DNA from: Hymenobacter sp. BRD128
GTDB lineage: Bacteria > Bacteroidota > Bacteroidia > Cytophagales > Hymenobacteraceae
Reading direction: 5' to 3'
Assembly (NCBI RefSeq): GCF_013256625.1
Contig: NZ_CP053908.1
Span: forward strand, 2,728,001-2,792,000
Length of the DNA stretch: 64,000 nucleotides
Part shown: positions 48,181-56,120 of the stretch, one piece after another
How positions within the stretch are numbered: position 1 is the first letter of the stretch
Layout of the letters: the number at the start of each line of letters is the position of its first letter
Notes under the pieces: model-generated
Databases searched by the model: none
What the model was told of the DNA's origin: nothing
What the model saw: only the letters and a program-made list of their open reading frames with translations
Translations under genes and position numbers: made by a program

Positions 48181-49413
48181 TTACTTACCTAGCTTCTTCT
48201 TCAGGTTCTCATCGAGCGCTTCCAGGAATTCCTCGGTGTAGAGGTAGTCGCGGCCGTGCTCTACCTTGTTGCCGTGGATGCAGACGGCCAGGTCCTTAGT
48301 CATTTTGCCGCTTTCCACGGTTTCGACGCACACAGCCTCCAGCGCCTGGCAGAAGTCGATAAGCTCCTGGTTGCCGTCGAGCTTGCCGCGGAACTCTAGG
48401 CCGCGCGTCCAGGCGAAGATGCTGGCGATGGGGTTGGTGCTGGTAGGCTTGCCCTTCTGGTGGTCGCGGTAGTGGCGCGTCACGGTGCCGTGGGCGGCTT
48501 CGGCCTCCATTACGGTGCCGTCGGGCGTCACGAGCGTCGAGGTCATCAGGCCGAGCGAGCCGAAGCCCTGGGCCACGGTGTCGCTCTGCACGTCGCCGTC
48601 GTAGTTTTTGCAGGCCCACACAAAGTTGCCGTTCCATTTAAGGGCCGAGGCTACCATGTCATCGATGAGGCGGTGCTCGTAGGTGATGCCGGCAGCCTTG
48701 AATTTGTCCTGGTAATCCTGCTCGTAAATCTCCTGAAAGATGTCCTTAAAGCGGCCATCGTACTTCTTTAGGATGGTGTTTTTGGTGCTCAAGTACAGCG
48801 GCCAGCCCTTCATTAGGGCCTGGTTGAAGCAGGCGTGGGCAAAGCCCCGGATGCTTTCGTCGGTGTTGTACATGGCCAGGGCCACGCCATCATTTTTAAA
48901 GTTGAACACTTCAAACGACTGCACCTCGCCGCCGTCCTCGGGCGTGAAGGTGATGGTAAGCTTGCCTTTGCCTTTGGTTACGAAGTCGGTGGCGCGGTAC
49001 TGGTCGCCGAAGGCGTGGCGGCCGATGCAGATGGGGGCCGTCCAGTTGGGCACCAGGCGGGGCACGTTGCTCATCACGATGGGCTCGCGGAACACGGTGC
49101 CGTCCAGGATGTTGCGAATGGTGCCGTTGGGCGATTTCCACATCTGCTTCAGGCCAAACTCGGCCACGCGCTCCTCGTCGGGGGTGATGGTAGCGCACTT
49201 GATGCCCACGCCATACTGCTTGATGGCATTGGCCGAGTCGATGGTTACCTGGTCATTCGTTTCGTCGCGGTACTCGATGCCGAGGTCATAGTACTTGATG
49301 TCGAGGTCGAGGTAAGGCAGGATGAGCTTGTCCTTGATAAATTTCCAGATGATGCGCGTCATTTCGTCGCCATCGAGCTCTACTACGGGGTTGGCTACTT
49401 TAATTTTGGCCAT
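48181..49413 (-). CDS. icd: NADP-dependent isocitrate dehydrogenase
   Basis: Oxidative decarboxylation of isocitrate to 2-oxoglutarate. 410 residues from ATG at 49413 ([20 protein letters not shown]). It is of the eukaryotic-type (type II) group: [11 protein letters not shown] substrate loop, GTVFREPI, the metal Asp in [14 protein letters not shown] and [12 protein letters not shown], and [11 protein letters not shown] (NADP-binding). The in-frame upstream part was rejected because it is Ala/Arg-rich and unlike the family. Convergent with the sdhCAB operon, so two TCA-cycle units sit side by side. Confidence 0.93.
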   Translation of the reverse strand: MAKIKVANPVVELDGDEMTRIIWKFIKDKLILPYLDLDIKYYDLGIEYRDETNDQVTIDSANAIKQYGVGIKCATITPDEERVAEFGLKQMWKSPNGTIRNILDGTVFREPIVMSNVPRLVPNWTAPICIGRHAFGDQYRATDFVTKGKGKLTITFTPEDGGEVQSFEVFNFKNDGVALAMYNTDESIRGFAHACFNQALMKGWPLYLSTKNTILKKYDGRFKDIFQEIYEQDYQDKFKAAGITYEHRLIDDMVASALKWNGNFVWACKNYDGDVQSDTVAQGFGSLGLMTSTLVTPDGTVMEAEAAHGTVTRHYRDHQKGKPTSTNPIASIFAWTRGLEFRGKLDGNQELIDFCQALEAVCVETVESGKMTKDLAVCIHGNKVEHGRDYLYTEEFLEALDENLKKKLGK

Positions 49414-49601
49414 TTCAGCGGTGGGATTGTGTGAGGGGTGGGCCCGCACTGCCTGCGCAGCACAGGTTACTAACTTGGCGGGGGCTAACACGCCGCGGGG
49501 CCGCGTTGTTATTAGCCGCGTCAATATTAAGCACGGTTTAGCGCTCGGCGGCGGGCCAGCCTAGCCGCAAACGTTTGCGCCTCCTTAGCGGCCCCAATAA
49601 T

Positions 49602-50552
49602 TTATGCAGTGGGCTTTTCGGGCAATCCTAGTGCGGCGGGCTGAATGAAAATGTGCCGTACATCGGGGTGCGCCGCCTTAATGGCATCGCAGAGCTGCCC
49701 GATAACCTGCGTGAGCTGGCTAGCCGGCAGGCCGGGCACAAACTCGACGGGCACCACCACCAGTATCTCGTGCGGGCTGAGATAGGACGAGAGCGGCGGT
49801 GCCGAACGCACTATATGTTGGTCAGCATCCAGCAACGCGCTGATTTTTACCAGCAGCGGCGTTTCAGCGGGCTCGCCTAGCAGCAGGCTTTTAGTTTCGC
49901 GCAGCAGCAGGCCAGCCACTACCAGTAGCAGCAGCCCAATGAGCACTGAGGCCAGGCCGTCGAGTTCGGGCCTATTCAGCCAGTGGCTGAGAAAAACGCC
50001 TAAGAAGGCAATGAGCAGGCCGAGCAAGTCGGAGGCATCTTCAAACAGCACCACAAAAATCGAGGGGTCTTTGCTAGCCCGGAAGGCCGCCCAGAATGGC
50101 TGCTGGCCGCGCTGGGCATTGAAGGTGCGCCGCGCCACCAGAAACGAACTGCCATCGAGGCAAAAGGCCACGGCCAGCACCACGTAGTTCCAGGTGGGGC
50201 TACCGAGTGGCGCGGGGTGGCGCAGGTGCTCGTAGCCCTCGTACAGTGACAGGCCCCCGCCGATGGCGAAGATGAATACCGCCACCATAAACGCCCAGAA
50301 ATACAGCTCGCGCCCGTAGCCGAAGGGCCGCCGCTCGGTAGCCGGCTGCCGGCTACTGCGCAGCCCCAGCAGCAGTAGCCACTCATTAGCCGTATCGACC
50401 AGCGAGTGAATACCCTCGGAGAGCATAGCCGACGAGCCCGTGAACCACGCCGCCACAAACTTGATGAGGGCAATGCCCAGATTGGCCGCCAGAGCGGCAA
50501 TGATGGCGGTTTTAGACTGAGGGTGGCCGGGGGCGTCGGTGGGGGTAGACAA
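49602..50552 (-). CDS. Cation diffusion facilitator transporter
   Basis: A 316-residue inner-membrane exporter of divalent metals (zinc, iron, cobalt or manganese). Six hydrophobic segments: AIIAALAANLGIALIKF, the metal-site helix MLSEGIHSLVDTANEW (HxxxD), FWAFMVAVFIFAIGGG, WNYVVLAVAF, a segment near FLGVFLSHW and VLIGLLLLVVAGLLL; then a cytosolic ferredoxin-like C-terminal domain (HEILVVVPVEF). The start at 50552 is TTG, as no ATG is nearby. A monocistronic gene, with ~290 bp of featureless sequence upstream. Confidence 0.85.
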   Translation of the reverse strand: MSTPTDAPGHPQSKTAIIAALAANLGIALIKFVAAWFTGSSAMLSEGIHSLVDTANEWLLLLGLRSSRQPATERRPFGYGRELYFWAFMVAVFIFAIGGGLSLYEGYEHLRHPAPLGSPTWNYVVLAVAFCLDGSSFLVARRTFNAQRGQQPFWAAFRASKDPSIFVVLFEDASDLLGLLIAFLGVFLSHWLNRPELDGLASVLIGLLLLVVAGLLLRETKSLLLGEPAETPLLVKISALLDADQHIVRSAPPLSSYLSPHEILVVVPVEFVPGLPASQLTQVIGQLCDAIKAAHPDVRHIFIQPAALGLPEKPTA

Positions 50553-50842
50553 GAGCGAGGACCGTAAGAAATAAAAAGTGGCAGACCGCCGCGCAAGCTG
50601 AAGCTAGCCAGCGCAGGTAATACGGCCCGGCAATAGTTTGGTACTACTTGCTGGCGATGACGTGCCCGCGCGACCTTTCTAAAATCAGATTTTTTACCTT
50701 CTAGCAGCTCCTAATCACTGTTTTTAAGCCCGGAGCGGCGATTTGTAAAGTCCGCTACACACAACTATTGAATTGGTAAGCAATGGGCGGAGCAGGTGCT
50801 TTGTCGTTCCGCAGGCATACGTACCACCCTACTTACTATTTC

Positions 50843-51370
50843 ATGAAAAAGCTATTCTTTTCAGGTATTCTGCTGTTTGCAGTAGCCTGCCACCAAAAAG
50901 ACCCTACACCGTCGGGCCCGAATACTTTTTCTTGTCAGATTGAGGGTAGAGATTTTACTCCTTACATCGCACCCACCCTTTTCGTTACTCCTCCCAAAGC
51001 CCTGGAAACTGGCAGCTATAATCGCAGGGGCGGCCTGGTAATCGAAGCTCGGACCAGCTTTGATGAGCTAACAATCTGGCTGCTAGCTGCGCGTAGCCCA
51101 GGCACTTATCAGCTTGGCAAGGGAACACCTTACTGGAAGCCATCGGGCAATTATGCCACTTATACCAGTACCCCGCCCGCGCCCGCCAGTGGGCCGCTTT
51201 TACCTATATCATATTACTTTACCGACAGTGCAGCAGTGGGCACCGTTACGCTCATCCGGTACGACACAGTAGCGCACGTAGCCAGCGGCACCTTTAGCTA
51301 TACGGCGCGCGAAATCACGACTGGTAAGCTGGCCCACCTCACCAATGGGCGCTTCGACGTGGCACTCTAA
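50843..51370 (+). CDS. DUF6252-like lipoprotein, distant paralogue
   Basis: A 175-residue lipoprotein (MKKLFFSGILLFAVACHQK, lipobox VAC). After the linker come TFSCQIEGRDFTP, similar to the TFGC(L)VNGxAW element of the 21.8-23.6 kb triplet, a middle strand region, and an end with VTLIRYDTVAHVASGTFSYTA ... NGRFDVAL, again the triplet's C-terminal theme. So the window has four members of this family, one located away. Function unknown. Confidence 0.75.
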   Translation: MKKLFFSGILLFAVACHQKDPTPSGPNTFSCQIEGRDFTPYIAPTLFVTPPKALETGSYNRRGGLVIEARTSFDELTIWLLAARSPGTYQLGKGTPYWKPSGNYATYTSTPPAPASGPLLPISYYFTDSAAVGTVTLIRYDTVAHVASGTFSYTAREITTGKLAHLTNGRFDVAL

Positions 51371-51388
51371 GCTACTGCCTGATACCAA

Positions 51389-51420
51389 CAAAGCACCCTA
51401 GCCGACGCTAGGGTGCTTTG
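51389..51420. terminator. Bidirectional terminator
   Basis: Perfect 14-bp arms CAAAGCACCCTAGC/GCTAGGGTGCTTTG with a 4-nt loop, 18 bp after the lipoprotein stop and 28 bp before the end of the convergent GH31 gene. Confidence 0.75.
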
Positions 51421-51447
51421 TATTTTATCTGAGGAGTTGGAGTTGCC

Positions 51448-53940
51448 TTACGCTTTCGCTGGCGCCTCGGCTGCCGGCGCGACCAGCGCAACTTTTACCT
51501 CCCCAAAGCCCACACCCACTACCACGGCCGGCGCGGCCACGGTAGTTTCGGTGGCCAGGTACACCCCTAGCGACAGGGCCTGCGCGTCGGCCGTGGCGGC
51601 TTCGATGGCGGCGGGCAGGCCGTGCAGCACCACGCGGTAGGTGCTGTAGGGCGTTTGATAAGCGCCCTCGCTAGCCTGGCTGAGCGTGAGCGACGCGGCA
51701 TCGCCCGTCACGCGGAAGCGGCGGGTGGTTTGCTGGCCTTCGTGGTAGGCGTAGCCTTCGCCGCCGTCGTCGTAAAGCACACTCTCGGCGGTGCCGTTTT
51801 TGTAGTACACGTGCAGGGTCAACTGCTCGACTATTTTTTCGCCTACGTACTGCAGCACGGGCTGCGTGGGCAGCACGGCGCCGGCCTTCACGAAGAGCGG
51901 AATGCGGGTGAGGTCGGCGCTGGCCCACACTTCCTGGCCACCGGCTTTCAGCTCGTCGGTCCAGTAGTAGTACCACTCGCCCTTGGGCAGGTACATCCAG
52001 CGGCCATCGGCGCCGGCCTGCGTGATGGGGCACACCAGCAGGTGGTCGCCGAGGCTGAACTCGGCCATGCGCAGGTAAGTCTCGGGGTCGTTCTGGTCCA
52101 GGAAGGTGAGTGGGCGCAGCATGGGCGTGCCTTGGGTGGTGTACTGCCAGAAGGTGGTGTACACGTAGGGCAGCAGCTGGTAGCGCAGCTCAATGAAGTG
52201 CCGCGCCAGGCTGGTGTAGGGCTCGCCAAAGCTCCAGGGCTCCTGGTCGCCGTGGTCGCCCGAGCTGTGGGTGCGGAAGAACGGATGGAAGGCCCCGAGC
52301 GCAATCCAGCGGGCATATAGCTCGCCATCGGGCGTGTCGATAAAGCCGCCGATGTCGGAGCCGATAAAGCTGAAGCCACTGATGCTGAGGCGCTGGCACT
52401 GAATATTGGCTAGCCAGAGGTGGTCCCAGCTCGCGATGTTGTCGCCGGTCCAGCCCGAGGAGTAGCGCTGGCCGCCCGCGTAGGTGCTGCGCGTGATGGT
52501 AAACGGCCGGTTGGGGTAGCTGAACTGCTTTACGCCGGCCGCCGTGGCGCGGGCCATCTGCATGCCGTAGATGTTGTGCGCCTTTTTGTGCGAGCAGGGC
52601 TGGCCGTCGAAATCAAAGCGCACATCATCCGGGAAGGTGCCTTTTTCGAACACGGCGGGCTCGTTCATGTCGTTCCACACGCCGCGCACGCCGGTGTCCT
52701 TTATCAGCCCCTCGAAGAGGCTAGCCCACCACTCGCGCACCGGCGGCTTGGTGTAGTCGGGAAAGTTGCAGAGGCCCGGCCACACCGAGCCGCGCATCAG
52801 TGGCCCATCGGCACGGCGGCAGAAGAAGTCGTTCTTCAGACCTTCCTGGTACACCGGGTAGCTCGGGTCGATTTTGATGCCGGGGTCGATGATAACCACC
52901 GTTTTGAAGCCGTCGGCGGCCAGCTCGTCCACCATGCGCTTGGGCTCGGGGAAGTGCTGCGGGCTCCAAGTAAAGCAACGGTAGCCGTCCATATAGTCGA
53001 TGTCGAGGTAAATCGCATCGCACGGAATCCGGCGCTCGCGCAGGCCCTTCGTGATTTCCTTCACGTTGCTCTCCGGGAAGTAGCTCCACTTGCACTGGTG
53101 GTAGCCCAGCGTCCAGAGCGGCGGCAGCTCGGGCGGGCAGGTGAGGCGGGTATATTCCTCGGTGGTTTCGAGCAGGGTGGGGCCGTAGATGAAGTAGTAA
53201 TTCATCTCGCCGCCCTCGGCCCAGAAGCTGGTCACGTCGGCCCGCTCGGCCGCGAAGTCAAAAAACGCCTTGAACGTATTATCAAAGAAAATGCCGTGCG
53301 CAATGCGCTGGTGCAGCACGTGAAAGAACGGAATGTTCTTGTACAGCGGGTCCGAGCCTTTCACGTAGCCGTAGGTATCGGAGCCCCAGTTGAGGAAGCG
53401 CTGGCCGCGCAGGTTCATGTTGGCGGGCTTATCGCCGAGGCCGTAGTAGCACACGCCGCTGGGCACGGCGTGGCTCATTTTCACAATGTCGTTGCCCGAG
53501 TCGTCATCGTGCTGCCAGTGGAAGCCCTTCTCATCGGCACTCAGGATATTGCCCGAGCGGTCGAGCACGCGCGTGCGCAGCGAGTCTTTCCACACAATGC
53601 AGATGAGACGGCCCGTGGTGAGGCGGTAATGGTCGCCTTTTTCCTTAAACTCCAGGAAGCTCGGCACGCCGGGGCGCATGGTGCGCTCGGCGGCGGGGTC
53701 GGGCACGGCGTAGCTAAAATCGGGCTCGCTAGGCGCACCCGGCGTGAGGTAGCGAAAGCGCAGAATCTTGTCGCTGAGCGCGTGCAGCAGCAGGCGGGTG
53801 CCGTTTTCGGTGGTGAAGGTAAACAGGTGGTCATCATTTTGCTCGACACGATGCACGGCGCCGGGCACCTGCTCCTGGCGGCTTTGCAGCGCCAGGTCGT
53901 TGAGCATATAATTATTTTCCTGAACGGAATTGGTAGGCAT
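51448..53940 (-). CDS. Glycoside hydrolase family 31 alpha-glucosidase
   Basis: Hydrolyses terminal alpha-linked glucose (or xylose) from oligosaccharides; 830 residues. The N-terminal beta domain leads to the catalytic barrel with IPCDAIYLDIDYMDGYRCF, the nucleophile in GVWNDMNEPAVF, SDIGGF, and the acid/base region RTHSSGDHGDQ; C-terminal beta domains follow. No signal peptide, so intracellular. Start at 53940 (MPTNSVQEN), preferred because the extension above it is a cysteine-rich leader unlike the family. A terminator-like hairpin lies 40 nt upstream in the leader. The glycogen gene glgB is 4 kb away, suggesting a shared role in alpha-glucan use. Confidence 0.9.
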   Translation of the reverse strand: MPTNSVQENNYMLNDLALQSRQEQVPGAVHRVEQNDDHLFTFTTENGTRLLLHALSDKILRFRYLTPGAPSEPDFSYAVPDPAAERTMRPGVPSFLEFKEKGDHYRLTTGRLICIVWKDSLRTRVLDRSGNILSADEKGFHWQHDDDSGNDIVKMSHAVPSGVCYYGLGDKPANMNLRGQRFLNWGSDTYGYVKGSDPLYKNIPFFHVLHQRIAHGIFFDNTFKAFFDFAAERADVTSFWAEGGEMNYYFIYGPTLLETTEEYTRLTCPPELPPLWTLGYHQCKWSYFPESNVKEITKGLRERRIPCDAIYLDIDYMDGYRCFTWSPQHFPEPKRMVDELAADGFKTVVIIDPGIKIDPSYPVYQEGLKNDFFCRRADGPLMRGSVWPGLCNFPDYTKPPVREWWASLFEGLIKDTGVRGVWNDMNEPAVFEKGTFPDDVRFDFDGQPCSHKKAHNIYGMQMARATAAGVKQFSYPNRPFTITRSTYAGGQRYSSGWTGDNIASWDHLWLANIQCQRLSISGFSFIGSDIGGFIDTPDGELYARWIALGAFHPFFRTHSSGDHGDQEPWSFGEPYTSLARHFIELRYQLLPYVYTTFWQYTTQGTPMLRPLTFLDQNDPETYLRMAEFSLGDHLLVCPITQAGADGRWMYLPKGEWYYYWTDELKAGGQEVWASADLTRIPLFVKAGAVLPTQPVLQYVGEKIVEQLTLHVYYKNGTAESVLYDDGGEGYAYHEGQQTTRRFRVTGDAASLTLSQASEGAYQTPYSTYRVVLHGLPAAIEAATADAQALSLGVYLATETTVAAPAVVVGVGFGEVKVALVAPAAEAPAKA

Positions 53941-53980
53941 ATAAAGAAGATAGGGAAGACAGCGGCAGGACGCCCCTCGC

Positions 53981-54005
53981 AAAAAAATGCCGGCAAGCGC
54001 CGGCA
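53981..54005 (-). terminator. Terminator-like hairpin in the GH31 leader (possible attenuator)
   Basis: On the minus strand TGCCGGC-GCTT-GCCGGCA followed by T7, about 40 nt before the ATG at 53940. A weak -7 box (TAACTTGC, 54025-54032) lies just above. If that is the promoter, the hairpin would end transcription before the gene unless prevented. Confidence 0.45.
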
Positions 54006-54168
54006 GCAAGGAGGCATCAAGTGCGCAAGTTACTTTTCAGGGTTGGCATCGGGCGCGGGCAAAACGCCTAATGACCGGCTCTGCTCGCTGAAGGCACAAT
54101 TATTTTTTATCCAGTTCTATTAACCTGGCAGCAGTAGTGCCGTTATTCGCAGGGTTAATACCTGCCGA

Positions 54169-55614
54169 ATGCCTTTGCCTGCCGCTGATTTGCCCGAACC
54201 CATTGCCGTACTTGTGCTGGCTTGGGCGGAGGCCGCCCCGGCCGTGCGGGCCTTGGTAGAAGCCACGCAGGCTGGTGCGCCCACCGTCGATTCTATCCTG
54301 GTGATGGTGCCCCAGGCCGACGCGCCCCACCACCTCAGCGCCGAAGAATACCTGCCGCTGGCATTACCCGAAGCAGAAGCCAAGCCCCTAGCCATTGCGG
54401 TAGAAAAGCCGCCCGCCCCGACCGAGGCGGCCCCGCCCCTGGCCGAAATGCCGCCGCCCGCCCCGGCCACTACTACGCTACTCCGCGCCGAAGCGCTCGA
54501 AGAAGATGCCGAGCCGGCCACCGATGAGCTACTACTGCCGGGGCTAGCCATTGCGGCTACCGTGCCAGCTAGCGTGCCCGTCCCACCCGAACCAGCGCTA
54601 ACCTGGTCGGCCGTGCGGGTGTTGCGCCTAGGCAGCTACCGCCTGCCGCAGCTGGCCCAGCTGGCCGGCCAGCCCCTGCCCGCTCCCGTCTGGCTAGGCC
54701 CGACCGCATTGCCCGCCGCCCCGTATCTGGGGGCCGTGCGGCCAGCCCCGGCTGGTATTCGACCAGCGCGGGCGCCGATGCCCATAGAAGCCGTGGCTAG
54801 CCCACCCGCGCACCGCAATACAACGTTAGCTATGTCCCGCGCAGCCAGTAGTACCCGCCCGGCCACACCAGCTTCTGCGGTTAGTGCACTGCCCTCTGGC
54901 CCGGCGCCAGCTGACCGCCGGCCTCCCCAAACGGCCGCGCTGGAAACTGATTTTCGGCCGCAGGAGGCCGCTGAACTGGCGCAGTTTGAGTTGGCTAGCC
55001 CCGGTGCCGCCGACGTACTAGCCCAGCCGGCTACCAGCGCCACGCCAGCCCTGGCCGACTGGCCCGAGGCCCTGGCAACGCTACGCCAGCCCGCTACGCC
55101 ACCCGCGCTGGCCGAGCCAGTGGAACTGCTTGAGCTGCCCGCAACGGCCGAAATCCCTACTGCGGCGCCCCATGCCGTGCTACTACCGGCCGCCACGCAT
55201 TATCCGGCGCCCGATTTAAATTTTCAAATCATTCAGTACGCTCGCTTCGCGGTGCCAGTGGCGCTGGCCGAGTCCCCGTTCGCGGTTATTTATGCGCCGG
55301 CCTGGCCCACGTGGCTAGCCGCCCAGGAGCTGCGCCAGCGCACCGGCCGGCCGCTGGTACTGCACCTGGCCGCGCTGGCCGCATCGGTAGAGGAGTCGGC
55401 CGAAACAGCAGCGGGCTGGATGGCCGAGCTGCAACGCCAGGCGCTGCACCGGGCCGACCTGGTTTTAGTCGAAACCCCGACCCTGGCCGCGCGCCTGCAC
55501 CGCGAGCTGGGGCTGGCAACGGGCACCGTGCGGGTCATTGCCGCCACCGATGCAGCTGCCATTGCCCAGGCCTTGCACGAGGCCCGGCCGCGCCCGGTGG
55601 CTAGCCCGGCGTAA
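54169..55614 (+). CDS. Hypothetical Ala/Pro-rich protein ending in a half glycosyltransferase (GT-B N-lobe) domain
   Basis: A 481-residue protein. Residues ~1-55 and ~130-210 have some order, but much of 60-345 is Ala/Pro/Glu-rich and probably disordered. The last ~130 residues resemble the N-lobe of GT4/GT5 glycosyltransferases: FAVIYAPAWPTWLAAQELRQRTGRPLVLHL corresponds to the usual VIHAHDW...RTGKPLVLHVH, and ADLVLVETPTLAARL to the Rossmann helix that follows. The C-lobe with the sugar-nucleotide site and the EX7E motif are missing, so transferase activity is unlikely. It may be a decayed or rebuilt glycogen-synthase relative, or a binding protein. Next to GH31 and glgB. Confidence 0.65.
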   Translation: MPLPAADLPEPIAVLVLAWAEAAPAVRALVEATQAGAPTVDSILVMVPQADAPHHLSAEEYLPLALPEAEAKPLAIAVEKPPAPTEAAPPLAEMPPPAPATTTLLRAEALEEDAEPATDELLLPGLAIAATVPASVPVPPEPALTWSAVRVLRLGSYRLPQLAQLAGQPLPAPVWLGPTALPAAPYLGAVRPAPAGIRPARAPMPIEAVASPPAHRNTTLAMSRAASSTRPATPASAVSALPSGPAPADRRPPQTAALETDFRPQEAAELAQFELASPGAADVLAQPATSATPALADWPEALATLRQPATPPALAEPVELLELPATAEIPTAAPHAVLLPAATHYPAPDLNFQIIQYARFAVPVALAESPFAVIYAPAWPTWLAAQELRQRTGRPLVLHLAALAASVEESAETAAGWMAELQRQALHRADLVLVETPTLAARLHRELGLATGTVRVIAATDAAAIAQALHEARPRPVASPA

Positions 55615-55619
55615 TTTTG
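55612..55619 (+). promoter_or_regulatory. -7 promoter box overlapping the upstream stop codon
   Basis: TAATTTTG, full TAnnTTTG match, whose TAA is the stop of the preceding gene; 7 nt before ATG at 55626. No -33 TTTG is seen. Confidence 0.55.
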
Positions 55620-55625
55620 CGGGCG

Positions 55626-56099
55626 ATGACGGAATTTGAACAAGAATTTGAGGCGGCGCTCGAAGCCGACCCGCGCACCGGCGACGTATTTGTCGTGGCG
55701 CCCTTCTCGGTAGAAACGCTTTACGGCACCAAGGAAGACCTGCCCGTGCAAACGGCCATCGACGGCTTTCCCTACCAGGGCGAGCTAGCCCCGCTTGGCG
55801 ACGGCTACCACGCCCTGGTCATTCCGCGCGAAGTGCGGCGCGCCGTGGGTAAAACGGTAGGCGACGTGCTGCACGTGGCCCTGCGCCACGACCTGAGCGA
55901 GCGCGTAGTGAGCCTGCCCGAGGACCTGGCCGCTGCCCTGACCGAAAATGAGGCCGCGCTCACTTTCTTCAAAAAGCTGGAAAAGCCCGAGCAGCGCGCC
56001 TACGTGCGCTACCTCAAGGGCGCCAAAAACCCCGCCGCCCGTACCAAGCGCCTCACCGAAACAGTGTATCGCCTCAGTATCGGCCGCAAGCGGGAGTAG
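55626..56099 (+). CDS. DUF1905 and YdeI/OmpD-associated domain protein
   Basis: A 157-residue soluble protein of two parts: an N-terminal DUF1905 beta-barrel (FVVAPFSVETLYGTK ... FPYQGELAPLGDGYHALVIP ... VLHVALRHD) and a C-terminal YdeI/OmpD-associated helical tail (FFKKLEKPEQRAYVRYLKGAKNPAARTKRLTETVYRLSIGRK). Family members are linked to bacteriocin or stress resistance, but the mechanism is unknown. The ATG at 55626 is preferred over an in-frame TTG at 55617 inside the promoter box. The stop overlaps a palindromic terminator. Confidence 0.8.
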   Translation: MTEFEQEFEAALEADPRTGDVFVVAPFSVETLYGTKEDLPVQTAIDGFPYQGELAPLGDGYHALVIPREVRRAVGKTVGDVLHVALRHDLSERVVSLPEDLAAALTENEAALTFFKKLEKPEQRAYVRYLKGAKNPAARTKRLTETVYRLSIGRKRE

Positions 56100-56118
56100 C
56101 GGCGGCCGGCCGCCGCTA
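56097..56118. terminator. 22-bp perfect palindrome overlapping a stop codon
   Basis: TAGCGGCGGCCGGCCGCCGCTA is self-complementary. Its first three bases are the stop of the DUF1905 gene, and it ends 3 bp before the stop codon of the convergent ClC gene. A very compact shared terminator, without T-runs. Confidence 0.6.
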
Positions 56119-56120
56119 CG

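Noticed and set aside
48181..49524. N-terminally extended icd beginning at 49524
   Set aside because: The extra 37 residues are unlike isocitrate dehydrogenases, which begin close to the ATG at 49413.
52420..54123. Long open frame (567 codons) on the plus strand opposite GH31
   Set aside because: It is the antisense of a well-supported GH31 gene in GC-rich DNA; its translation is Val/Ala/Arg/Gly-rich without family-like motifs.
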